Shown: in pieces, positions 25,759-33,885 of the stretch
Layout of the letters: each line of letters begins with the position of its first letter
Position numbering within the stretch: the first letter of the stretch is position 1
Assembly (NCBI RefSeq): GCF_035668035.1
Contig: NZ_JAYMYJ010000093.1
Location: 10,901 to 74,900, forward strand
Reading direction: 5' to 3'
DNA from: Thiothrix phosphatis
Lineage (GTDB): Bacteria; Pseudomonadota; Gammaproteobacteria; Thiotrichales; Thiotrichaceae
DNA length: 64,000 nucleotides
Notes under the pieces: model-generated
What the model was told of the DNA's origin: nothing
The model's database searches: none
The model's input: only the letters and a program-made list of their open reading frames with translations
Position numbers and translations under genes: made by a program

Positions 25759-26817
25759 TCACGTTTTTCCCGAACCAAACAGCTTGGCGATCTGGGCGGC
25801 ACTTTCAGGGCTGAGTTCCTGCAAGATGCCGATAAAATCCTTGTTTACCAGATTGCGCGCCCGCGCCAACATCAGGGGAACCGGGCTGCCGGGTTCATAA
25901 CGGGTGTAATACTCGCAAATCAAATCCAGCGCCCTGAGGACGTCATCGCGGTTTTGTATGCTCATGGGACTGTTTTCCCCTCCCTGCGTAATGGCGGCCA
26001 TTTGAGGCGGCATAGCCATATTATTGCCTTCTGGCTTATTCAGGGTTTCCACTATGTTGTCCTGGGGCTTAATATTAACGGGTTCAGGAATTCTGGAGGC
26101 AACCAATTTAAAAGCCGCATCAATTATTTCCTGTAAAGCCATAAAGTTTGGCGCATTGGCATGCCCCACCTTATCCTGGAATAATTGGCTTATCCTGTTG
26201 ATATATTGCCGACAGGCATCCAAGACATTTAAAACATCCGGCAAAACACCGGCCTCAATTGCCTCCCTAAATGCCGCTTCCACCCGCTGATATTGCTGGA
26301 TTTCCTCATTTACCGTTGAGGTTTTGTGGTTTTGGGCTTCTTGTATATCATGGAGGCTGAATTTGCCGAATATTTTGGTAGTGATCAACGGCTGCCTTTT
26401 CATCGACATGAGAAAGCGGTAATCGACGAGGCAGAGCAGCGCATTGCCCCGCATGATGGCCGGGTTGCCGTCATCAGGGTCCAGTTCAGGGTGAAGGCAA
26501 CCCCAAAAGGTTTCCAGCAAGGTCTTGGTCAGCAGCAAACCATCGCGGAAGCCCGTAAAACCGTCAGTATGCAGCAATGCGAGGCTCAGGCTGGCGGCGA
26601 CCCGTAAATCTTTGGTGGAGTCGAACAATTGAAGAGCAAGTTTTTCAACCAGTTTCCAATCCGGTTCGACGGCGTCAATCACCGATTTGCCGATGGCGCG
26701 TTCGGGTTCCCCTTGCCGGGCTTTTTCCATTTCCATAAAAAGGCCGGAATATTCGGGGTCTTCACCACAGGGGCTATTTTCATTCAAGGGAGCGGTCAGC
26801 TTTTCAATATCAAGCAT
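25759..26817 (-). CDS. tssA: T6SS cap/initiator protein TssA
   Basis: A 352-residue TssA with the ImpA N-terminal domain at about 1-180, including the typical ENSPCGEDPEYS opening and the EPDWKLVEKLALQLF and LLETFWGCLHPELDPDDGNP motifs. TssA interacts with baseplate and tail components and primes sheath polymerisation. The C-terminal part is short, as in the short TssA class, with a terminal LSPESAAQIAKLFGSG helix. It is the only core T6SS gene on the minus strand and diverges from tssB. Base composition in its middle (about 26.0-26.3 kb) is more AT-rich than that of the other tss genes. Confidence 0.9.
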   Translation of the reverse strand: MLDIEKLTAPLNENSPCGEDPEYSGLFMEMEKARQGEPERAIGKSVIDAVEPDWKLVEKLALQLFDSTKDLRVAASLSLALLHTDGFTGFRDGLLLTKTLLETFWGCLHPELDPDDGNPAIMRGNALLCLVDYRFLMSMKRQPLITTKIFGKFSLHDIQEAQNHKTSTVNEEIQQYQRVEAAFREAIEAGVLPDVLNVLDACRQYINRISQLFQDKVGHANAPNFMALQEIIDAAFKLVASRIPEPVNIKPQDNIVETLNKPEGNNMAMPPQMAAITQGGENSPMSIQNRDDVLRALDLICEYYTRYEPGSPVPLMLARARNLVNKDFIGILQELSPESAAQIAKLFGSGKT

Positions 26818-26844
26818 GGCGATTTACTAATATGCTAATGTTTA

Positions 26845-26859
26845 TTTACAGACTGTAAA
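26845..26859. promoter_or_regulatory. Palindromic putative operator between tssA and tssB
   Basis: TTTACAG-A-CTGTAAA is a perfect 7-bp inverted repeat around one base, in the 172-base divergent spacer. Its centre is about 48 bases upstream of the likely tssB start of transcription implied by TATAAT at 26888-26893, a usual activator position. Confidence 0.45.
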
Positions 26860-26887
26860 GCAATCCATAACTCATGGAACTGTTGTC

Positions 26888-26893
26888 TATAAT
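26888..26893 (+). promoter_or_regulatory. Candidate -10 element for the T6SS operon
   Basis: A perfect TATAAT 97 bases upstream of tssB. No convincing -35 at 17 bases, and no sigma54 -24/-12 signature was seen in the spacer. Confidence 0.45.
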
Positions 26894-26989
26894 AAGATTC
26901 AGCATATAAAAATATCAAGCAATGCCTATTTTCGGCGGGCGCGGAAACTTATTCACAAGCGTGTGGACAGATAAGTAAGGAGGTCAACA

Positions 26990-27538
26990 ATGGCCAAACA
27001 AAGCAGCCAGAAATTTATCGGCAGAAACCGGGCGCCACGGGTGCAGATTGAATACGACGTTGAACTTTACGGGGCGGAAAAGAAAATCCAGCTGCCTTTT
27101 ATTATGGGCGTGCTGGCTGATTTGTCGGGCCAGCCCGCAGAAGCATTGGCACCGGTCAGCGACCGCAAGTTTCTGGAAATCGATGTCGACAATTTCGATG
27201 AACGCATGAAAGCCATGAAACCGAGGGCGGCTTTCCGGGTGCCGAACACGCTGACGGGCGAGGGCAATCTCAGCGTCGACCTCACCTTTGAAAACATGGA
27301 TGACTTTTCCCCCGCCGCCGTCGCCGCCAAAGTGGAGCCATTGCGCCAGCTATTGGAAGCGCGCACCCAACTGAAAAACCTGCTGACCTACATGGACGGC
27401 AAATCCGGGGCCGAGGAACTGATCGCCCAGGCGCTCAAAGATCCGGCGCTGCTGCAATCGCTGACCGCAGCGCCCAAACCGGCAGGCGGGGATGCACAGG
27501 CAACGGACACCGCCAGCAAACCGGCGGGGGAGGAATAA
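26990..27538 (+). CDS. tssB: T6SS sheath small subunit TssB (VipA)
   Basis: A 182-residue sheath protein. The N-terminus (SQKFIGRNRAPRVQIEYDVE) and LPFIMGVLADLSG, FLEIDVDNFDERMKAMKPR are family signatures; the C-terminal helix before LLTYMDGKSGAEELIAQAL binds TssC. An Ala/Pro-rich tail of about 30 residues is variable. A full AAGGAGGT ribosome site precedes the ATG, the strongest in the locus, fitting the high copy number of sheath subunits. It opens the large plus-strand T6SS operon and is followed after 3 bases by tssC. Confidence 0.96.
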   Translation: MAKQSSQKFIGRNRAPRVQIEYDVELYGAEKKIQLPFIMGVLADLSGQPAEALAPVSDRKFLEIDVDNFDERMKAMKPRAAFRVPNTLTGEGNLSVDLTFENMDDFSPAAVAAKVEPLRQLLEARTQLKNLLTYMDGKSGAEELIAQALKDPALLQSLTAAPKPAGGDAQATDTASKPAGEE

Positions 27539-27541
27539 GGC

Positions 27542-29032
27542 ATGGCTGATGTGATGCAGGAAACCGGCGCGGCCCCCCAGGCGCAAGCCGTGGAAACGGA
27601 TGCTTTCGCCGCATTGCTGGAAAAGGAATTCAAACCGAAATCCGACCGCTCAAAGGAGGCGGTGGAGCAGGCCGTCAAAACCCTGGCGGAACAGGCGCTG
27701 GCCAAAACCGGGCTGGTGTCGGACGACGCTGTCCGCACCATTGAATCCCTGATCGCCGAAATCGACCAGCGCATGACGGAGCAGGTCAACCTGATCCTCC
27801 ACCATGAGAATTTCCAGAAACTGGAAAGCAGTTGGCGCGGCCTGCACTACTTGGTCAACAACACCGAAACGGATGAAATGCTCAAAATCCGGGTGCTCAA
27901 CATTTCCAAGCAGGATTTGCACAAGAGCCTGAAAAAATTCAAGGGCACCGCCTGGGACCAAAGCCCACTGTTCAAGAAAATCTACAACGAGGAATACAGC
28001 CAGTTCGGCGGCGAACCGTATGGCTGCCTGGTGGGGGATTACTACTTCGACCACAGCCCGCCGGATGTGGAATTGCTGGGCGAAATCGCACAGATTTCCG
28101 CCGCCGCGCATGCGCCCTTCATCACCGCGCCTTCCCCCACTCTGCTGAATATGGATAGCTGGCAGGAACTCAGCAACCCGCGTGACCTGACCAAGATTTT
28201 CCAGACACCGGAATACGCGGCGTGGCGTTCGCTGCGGGATGCCGAGGATTCCCGCTATATCGGGCTGGCGATGCCGCGTTTTCTCGGGCGCCTGCCTTAC
28301 GGGGCCAAAACCAACCCGGTCGAGGCGTTCGCGTTCGAGGAAGCCGTGGAAGGCGCGCAGCACAACCGCTATTGCTGGGTGAACGCCGCCTATGCGATGG
28401 CGCGCAATATCAATTTGGCCTTCAAGCTGTACGGCTGGTGCTCACGCATTCGCGGGGTCGAATCCGGCGGCGCGGTTGAAGGGCTGCCCACCCACACCTT
28501 CCCCACCGATGACGGCGGCGTGGACATGAAATGCCCGACCGAAATCGCCATCGACGACCGCCGTGAAGCCGAGCTGGCCAAAAACGGCATGATGCCACTG
28601 CTGCACAAGAAGAATTCAGATTTCGCCGCCTTCATCGGCGCGCAGTCGCTGCAAAAGCCGGTGGAATACGACGACCCCGACGCCACCGCCAACGCCAACT
28701 TGGCGGCGCGCCTGCCCTACCTGTTCGCCACCTGCCGGTTTGCGCATTACCTGAAATGCATCGTGCGCGACAAGATCGGCTCCTTCAAGGAGCGCGAGGA
28801 CATGGAAAAGTGGCTGAACAAATGGGTCATGAACTATGTCGAGCCGAATCCGGGATCGGCTTCCGAAGAGGACAAGGCGAGGAAACCGCTGTCTGCCGCG
28901 CAGGTGGTGGTCGAATCAGTCGAGGGCAACCCCGGTTATTACACCTCGAAATTCTATCTGCGCCCGCATTACCAGTTGGAAGGGCTTACGGTTTCTTTGC
29001 GGCTGGTTTCCAAACTGCCTTCCGAAAAATAA
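27542..29032 (+). CDS. tssC: T6SS sheath large subunit TssC (VipB)
   Basis: A 496-residue sheath protein that forms the contractile tube with TssB. ESSWRGLHYLVNNTETDEMLKIR-type region, FGGEPYGCLVGDYYFDHSP, FMARLPYGAKTNPVEAFAFEE-like segment (here FLGRLPYGAK) and FATCRFAHYLKCIVRDKIG are all family landmarks, and length is standard. The C-terminal LEGLTVSLRLVSKLP strand matches known TssC ends. It is spaced three bases from tssB and 43 bases from hcp. Confidence 0.97.
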   Translation: MADVMQETGAAPQAQAVETDAFAALLEKEFKPKSDRSKEAVEQAVKTLAEQALAKTGLVSDDAVRTIESLIAEIDQRMTEQVNLILHHENFQKLESSWRGLHYLVNNTETDEMLKIRVLNISKQDLHKSLKKFKGTAWDQSPLFKKIYNEEYSQFGGEPYGCLVGDYYFDHSPPDVELLGEIAQISAAAHAPFITAPSPTLLNMDSWQELSNPRDLTKIFQTPEYAAWRSLRDAEDSRYIGLAMPRFLGRLPYGAKTNPVEAFAFEEAVEGAQHNRYCWVNAAYAMARNINLAFKLYGWCSRIRGVESGGAVEGLPTHTFPTDDGGVDMKCPTEIAIDDRREAELAKNGMMPLLHKKNSDFAAFIGAQSLQKPVEYDDPDATANANLAARLPYLFATCRFAHYLKCIVRDKIGSFKEREDMEKWLNKWVMNYVEPNPGSASEEDKARKPLSAAQVVVESVEGNPGYYTSKFYLRPHYQLEGLTVSLRLVSKLPSEK

Positions 29033-29075
29033 GCGGCGGCAGGGGCATACCCGATAACTTGTGGAGGACAATGCA

Positions 29076-29561
29076 ATGGCAGTTGATATGTTTCTCAAAA
29101 TCGAAGGCATCGACGGGGAAAGCACCGATGACAAACATCCAAAATGGATAGAGATTGACAGCTATAGCCACGGGGTTTCCCAGCCGGTTTCCGGGGCCAG
29201 CCGCACCGGCGGGCGCACCGGCGGGCGCGCTGACTTTCAGGATTTCATCATCGTCAAGACCGTGGACACCTCCACACCCGACCTGCACCTGCATTGCTGC
29301 AACGGCAAGCACATCCCCAAAATCGAAATCGAATGCTGTCTGGCGACCGGGGACAAACATGTGTTCATGAAATACGAAATGGAGGATGTGATCGTCAGCG
29401 CCATCACGGCAGGCGGCAGCGCCCAGGAAGTGCGCCCCTCGGAAACGGTTTCGTTCGCCTACGGCAAGATCAAGTGGGAATACACCCCGATTGACCAGAC
29501 TGGTGCCGCCGGAGCCTCCAGTGACCGCACCTGGGATCTGGAAAAGAACAAGCAGGCCTGA
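29076..29561 (+). CDS. hcp: T6SS inner-tube protein Hcp (TssD)
   Basis: A 161-residue Hcp, the hexameric tube subunit and chaperone for effectors. MAVDMFLKIEGIDGES is the canonical opening and the SYSHGVSQP segment, KTVDTSTPDLHLHCCNGKH and IKWEYTPID follow. The ATG at 29076 is chosen: GGAGG lies 8 bases upstream and the resulting N-terminus matches the family, although the frame is open from a GTG at 29061. Located directly after tssC as in many T6SS loci. Confidence 0.96.
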   Translation: MAVDMFLKIEGIDGESTDDKHPKWIEIDSYSHGVSQPVSGASRTGGRTGGRADFQDFIIVKTVDTSTPDLHLHCCNGKHIPKIEIECCLATGDKHVFMKYEMEDVIVSAITAGGSAQEVRPSETVSFAYGKIKWEYTPIDQTGAAGASSDRTWDLEKNKQA

Positions 29562-29585
29562 TGCGCCTGCCAACGGAGCCTGGGT

Positions 29586-30395
29586 ATGCAGCATGAGGAA
29601 TACCTGAAACAGGGCCAGTTGCCGGAAGCATTGGCCAACTTGCAGGAACAGGTGAGGAACGACCCGGCCAACAGCCGCTACCGTGTCCTGCTGTTCCAGT
29701 TGCTGGCGGTGCTGGGGCAATGGGAGCGCGCCCTGAAACAGTTGGATGTGTTGCGCGGCATGGATGATGCGGCGCTGGCAATGGTGCACCTGTACCGTTC
29801 CGCCATCGCCAGCGAAATGTTGCGCGAACAGGTGTTCCGGGGGGAACGCGAGCCGGTGTTCCTCGGCCAACCCGAGGAATGGCAGGCACTGCTGTGGCAG
29901 GCGCTCAAGCTGACGGCGACGGGCGAACAGGCTGCGGCAGGCGAAATCCGCGCCCAGGCGCTGGAGCTTGCGCCGACTTCCAGCGGGACTCTCAACGGCA
30001 TGGCGTTTGCCTGGATAGCCGACGCCGATTCCCGCCTGGGCCCATTGCTGGAAATCATCACCGATGGCGGCTACCGCTGGGCTTCTTTCACCCATATCCG
30101 CATGCTGACAGTGGAAGCGCCGGAAGACTTGCGCGATATGGTGTGGCTGCCTGCGCACATCCTGTGGCAAAGCGGCGGCGAAGCCTACGCCTTGCTGCCC
30201 GCCCGTTACCCCGGCTCGGCGCAGCGCGGTGGCGCGCTGGCCCTATCACGGCAAACCCAATGGGAGGAAGCCGCGCCGGACACCTATTGCGGTTACGGCC
30301 AACGGATACTGGTGACGGACGCTGACGAATACCCCTTGATGGACATACGTGCCGTGGAATTCACGCCGCAAAGGCAGGCAGGCGATGCCGGATGA
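29586..30395 (+). CDS. tagJ: T6SS accessory protein TagJ (ImpE/SciE family)
   Basis: A 269-residue protein with an N-terminal TPR-like helical region (LKQGQLPEALANLQEQVRND, RALKQLDVL) and the C-terminal alpha/beta ImpE domain with FTHIRMLTVEAPEDLRDMVW and YPGS. TagJ binds TssB and modulates ClpV-driven sheath recycling in systems of this class. GGAGCC precedes the ATG. The next gene, tssE, starts before its stop (overlap 11 bases), so the two are coupled. Confidence 0.88.
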   Translation: MQHEEYLKQGQLPEALANLQEQVRNDPANSRYRVLLFQLLAVLGQWERALKQLDVLRGMDDAALAMVHLYRSAIASEMLREQVFRGEREPVFLGQPEEWQALLWQALKLTATGEQAAAGEIRAQALELAPTSSGTLNGMAFAWIADADSRLGPLLEIITDGGYRWASFTHIRMLTVEAPEDLRDMVWLPAHILWQSGGEAYALLPARYPGSAQRGGALALSRQTQWEEAAPDTYCGYGQRILVTDADEYPLMDIRAVEFTPQRQAGDAG

Positions 30396-30987
30396 ACCCT
30401 ACCTGCCTTCGCTGCTGGATCGGCTGACGGATGATTCCTACCTCAGCGGGATGGCCAATGCCTGCCGCACTGAAATGGATGGGTTGCTGAAAAAGCTGGC
30501 CAACCAGGCGGATGCAGCGGCAGAAACCCGCCAGCAATGGCAACAGGCGCTCAAACAGCAGCAACAGCAACTCAGCTACCTGCAAGGGATAACCGGCTCC
30601 CGCCAGAACCTGCGCGATTGCGTCAAGCGCGACCTGCAATGGCTGCTGAACACCCACAATATGTGCCAAAGCGATCTGGAGGAAAACTACCCGGAAACCG
30701 CCAAGTCAGTGCTGAATTACGGCCTGCCCGACCTGACCGGGCGGACGGCTTCCAGCCTGGAGCTCGGCAAGCTGGAAAAGATGCTGGAGAAGGCCATCCT
30801 GCTGTTCGAACCCAGAATCCTGCCGGATTCCCTGCAACTGCGCCTGCTCAGCAACGAATCCATGCTCGACCACAACGCGCTGATGTTCGAAATCACCGCG
30901 CAACTCTGGGCGGAACCGACCCCGCTATACCTGCAACTGACCACCCAACTTGATCTGGAAAACGGCGAGATCAAAATTTTGGAGTAA
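30385..30987 (+). CDS. tssE: T6SS baseplate protein TssE (gp25-like)
   Basis: A 200-residue baseplate wedge protein. The start at 30385 (MPDEPYLPSLLDRLTDD) gives the conserved PSLLDRLxD opening seen in TssE; an upstream in-frame ATG at 30349 lies inside tagJ and is less likely. The gp25 region has RDLQWLLNT, SVLNYGLPDLTG and ILPDSLQL. It is longer than typical TssE (about 130-170 residues) because of a Gln-rich helical insert near residues 45-75 (RQQWQQALKQQQQQLSYLQ). Confidence 0.88.
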   Translation: MPDEPYLPSLLDRLTDDSYLSGMANACRTEMDGLLKKLANQADAAAETRQQWQQALKQQQQQLSYLQGITGSRQNLRDCVKRDLQWLLNTHNMCQSDLEENYPETAKSVLNYGLPDLTGRTASSLELGKLEKMLEKAILLFEPRILPDSLQLRLLSNESMLDHNALMFEITAQLWAEPTPLYLQLTTQLDLENGEIKILE

Positions 30988-30996
30988 CGGAACCCC

Positions 30997-32862
30997 ATGC
31001 ACCCCAAACTGCTCGGCTACTACGAAAAGGAACTGAATTTCCTGCGCGGGATGGGCAAGGAGTTTGCGGAACGTTACCCAGAAGCCGGGCAAAAGCTGGA
31101 TCTGGGCCGGTTTGAATGCGCCGACCCGTATGTGGAGCGGCTGCTGGAAGGTTTCGCCTTTCTAGCCGCGCGGGTGCAGTTGAAGCTGGATGCTGAATTC
31201 CCCGATTTCACCCAGTATCTGCTCAACATTGTCTACCCCCATTACTTGTCGCCAACGCCGTCGATGGCGATTGTGCGCATGGCGGCGGACATGAAAGGCG
31301 GGGTGACCGCAGAAGGTTTCCGTCTGCCGCGTGGCGCACGGCTGTTCAGCGACCCGGTGGCGGGCGGGCAGTCCCGCTGTGAATTCCGCACTGCCCGCGA
31401 CGTGGCGTTGTGGCCGCTGACGGTCAGCGCGGCGGAATACCTGTCGGCGGCGGATGCTGGCTATTACCCCAGCGGCGGACGGCAGGCGCGCTCCGGCTTG
31501 CGGCTGCGTTTGCAGGCGGCGGAAGGCGTGCCCATCAATACCCTGGCGTTGGATGAACTGGTGTTTTACCTGGATGGTGGGCGTGAAACCACCGGGCGGA
31601 TCTACGAACTGCTGGCGGCGCATACCGCATCCATCGTGGTACAGCCGATGACTTCCGGCGGCAAGGCAGCGTGGAGCCAGACCTTGCCCGCCAGCATGCT
31701 GCAACCGCTGGGCTTTAGCGATGAGGAAGCCTTGCTGCCGTATACGGACGCGTCATTCCAGGGCTACCGACTGTTGCAGGAGTATTACGCCTTCCCCGAG
31801 CGTTTCCTGTTCGTGCGGCTTGCTGGGCTGCAACCGGCCATCCGCAGGCTGAAGGAGGGCGAAGGGCTGGAAATCGTCTGCCTGTTCAGCGACCGCAACG
31901 AACTGCTGCGGGGCGCGCTGGATGCAGGCAATTTCCTGCTGCATTGCGCGCCCGCCATCAACCTGTTTCCGCGCCGCGCCGACCGCATCCACGTCTCCCC
32001 ACAGGCGCGGGAACATCAGGTGATCGTCGACCGCACCCATGCGCAGGATTACGAGGTGTATGCCATCACCGGGGTCAGCGGCTACGATGTCAATTTGCAG
32101 GAAAGCCAGCAATTCCGGGCATTCTACGATTGCCGCAATGGCGACAAGACGGGCAATGCCTATTACAGCTGGCGGCGCGTGCCGCATCTGCCGCCAACCA
32201 ACAGCCGCACCGGCAAGGATTATCAGGGCAGCGAGGTTTACCTGTCGCTGGTGGATGGCCGGGGGGAAGCTTACCTTGCCGGGTTGAAACAATTGGGTGT
32301 CGGCGTGTTGTGCACCAACCGCGATGCGCCTTTGTACGTCTACCAGAATCGCGGGCGGGTCGGCTTCACCCTGGAGGAAAGCGCCCCGGTCACACGGGTG
32401 GAAAGCATCGCCGGGCCCAGCCGCCCGCGCCCTGCCCATGCCGAAGGGGAACGCGCCTGGCGTCTGATCAACCATCTATCCCTGAACTATCTGTCGCTGC
32501 TGGACAATGAACGCCAGCAGGGCGCGGCGGCCTTGCGCGAATTGCTGCGGCTGTATGCGGATGAAGGCTCCGCCGGTTTCAGCAAGCAACTGGAAGGTTT
32601 GCTCTCTGTCAGCAGCGAGCCGGTGGTGCGGCGTCTGCCGGGGGCCGGGCCGATCACCTTTGGCCGGGGTGTGGGCATCACCCTGCATTGCCGGGACAGC
32701 GCCTTCGACGGGCTGGGCGCATTCCTGCTGGGTTCGGTGCTGGAAAAGTTTTTTGCCCGCTATGTTTCGATCAACAGTTTTACCCAGATGACCCTGACCA
32801 CGGTGGAACGGGGGGAGGTGATGCGATGGCCAGTGCGGACGGGAACGACCCCGGTGCTGTAG
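30997..32862 (+). CDS. tssF: T6SS baseplate protein TssF
   Basis: A 621-residue TssF with the typical start LLGYYEKELNFLRGMGKEFAERYP-like region, FAFLAARVQLKLDAEFPDFT and YPHYLSPTPSM. It forms the wedge with TssG, TssE and TssK. Length is standard. The last 37 bases overlap tssG, which has its own GGAGG site inside tssF. Confidence 0.96.
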   Translation: MHPKLLGYYEKELNFLRGMGKEFAERYPEAGQKLDLGRFECADPYVERLLEGFAFLAARVQLKLDAEFPDFTQYLLNIVYPHYLSPTPSMAIVRMAADMKGGVTAEGFRLPRGARLFSDPVAGGQSRCEFRTARDVALWPLTVSAAEYLSAADAGYYPSGGRQARSGLRLRLQAAEGVPINTLALDELVFYLDGGRETTGRIYELLAAHTASIVVQPMTSGGKAAWSQTLPASMLQPLGFSDEEALLPYTDASFQGYRLLQEYYAFPERFLFVRLAGLQPAIRRLKEGEGLEIVCLFSDRNELLRGALDAGNFLLHCAPAINLFPRRADRIHVSPQAREHQVIVDRTHAQDYEVYAITGVSGYDVNLQESQQFRAFYDCRNGDKTGNAYYSWRRVPHLPPTNSRTGKDYQGSEVYLSLVDGRGEAYLAGLKQLGVGVLCTNRDAPLYVYQNRGRVGFTLEESAPVTRVESIAGPSRPRPAHAEGERAWRLINHLSLNYLSLLDNERQQGAAALRELLRLYADEGSAGFSKQLEGLLSVSSEPVVRRLPGAGPITFGRGVGITLHCRDSAFDGLGAFLLGSVLEKFFARYVSINSFTQMTLTTVERGEVMRWPVRTGTTPVL

Positions 32863-33860
32863 ACATCCTGCCGGAACTGGGTGAACAGATCCGGCAGTAC
32901 GATTTTTTCGCGGCCCTGCGGCGGCTGGAGCGCCAGTTTGCGCAGCATCCGCGCCTGGGGGAAAGCTTGCGTCCGGCGGAAGACGCAATCCGGCTGGGGC
33001 AGGAGCCTTCCGACCTGTTTGCGCCTTCCACGCTGCATTCCTGCCAACCGGATGAGGATGGGCGCTGGCGGCTGAAAGTGCTGTTTTTCGGGCTGTTCGG
33101 GCCGCAGGGGCCGTTGCCGCTGCACCTGACCGAATACGCCCGCGAGCGCATCCGCCATGCCCGCGACCATTCGCTGGTGGATTTCCTGGATTTGTTCCAC
33201 CACCGCCTGCTCAGCCTGTTTTACCGCGCCTGGGCGAACAAGGAGCCGACCGTCCAGTATGACCGCCCGGCTGACAACCGTTTCCATGCCTACATCGGTT
33301 CGCTGCTGGGGATAGGCGTTCCCGAACTGCAAAACCGGGATGCCATGCCGGATGACAACAAGCTGTATTTCGCCGCGCACCTGGGGTCGCAGACCCGCCA
33401 TGTCAGCGGGTTGGAAGCCTTGCTCAAAGCCTTTTTCCAGATGCCGTTGCACATCGAGGAATTCGTCGGCGAGTGGCTGAAGATACCGCCGGAAAGCCAG
33501 TCCCGCCTGGGGCGGGCGGCGGGCGGGCAGTTGGGGATGGACGCCGTGCTGGGCCGTTACAGCTGGCAGCGGCAGTACAAGTTCCGTATCCGCCTAGGGC
33601 CGATGCGTTTGCAGGAATACGAAGCCCTGCTGCCGGGCGGGGACAAGCTGAAGCTGCTGGGGACCATTATCCGGAACTACCTGGGCGACGACCTGAACTG
33701 GGATGTGCAATTGGCGTTGCGCAAGGAAGAAGTCCCTCCGGCGCGGCTGGGCGGCTACGGGCGGTTGGGCCTGACCACCTGGATCGCTACGCAAACCCTG
33801 ACGCGGGATGCGGATGACCTCGCCATTGGCCGCGAACGGCTCAGGCATGACACTGTTTAA
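32826..33860 (+). CDS. tssG: T6SS baseplate protein TssG
   Basis: A 344-residue TssG. Recognisable segments: QYDFFAALRRLERQF, LKVLFFGLFGPQGPLPLHLTEY-type motif (FGLFGPQGPLPLHLTEY) and DFLDLFHHRLLSLFYRAW. The ATG at 32826 follows GGGGGGAGG and yields the standard N-terminus; the frame is open further upstream within tssF but without family similarity. Coupled to tssF by overlap. Confidence 0.95.
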   Translation: MASADGNDPGAVDILPELGEQIRQYDFFAALRRLERQFAQHPRLGESLRPAEDAIRLGQEPSDLFAPSTLHSCQPDEDGRWRLKVLFFGLFGPQGPLPLHLTEYARERIRHARDHSLVDFLDLFHHRLLSLFYRAWANKEPTVQYDRPADNRFHAYIGSLLGIGVPELQNRDAMPDDNKLYFAAHLGSQTRHVSGLEALLKAFFQMPLHIEEFVGEWLKIPPESQSRLGRAAGGQLGMDAVLGRYSWQRQYKFRIRLGPMRLQEYEALLPGGDKLKLLGTIIRNYLGDDLNWDVQLALRKEEVPPARLGGYGRLGLTTWIATQTLTRDADDLAIGRERLRHDTV

Positions 33861-33885
33861 AACAACACTGAATGGGGAATTGAGC

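Noticed and set aside
26818..26989. Sigma54 promoter for the T6SS operon
   Set aside because: No GG-N10-GC type -24/-12 element was found; a TATAAT is present instead.
29061..29075. GTG start for Hcp five codons upstream
   Set aside because: It would place the GGAGG ribosome site inside the coding sequence; the ATG at 29076 matches the family N-terminus.
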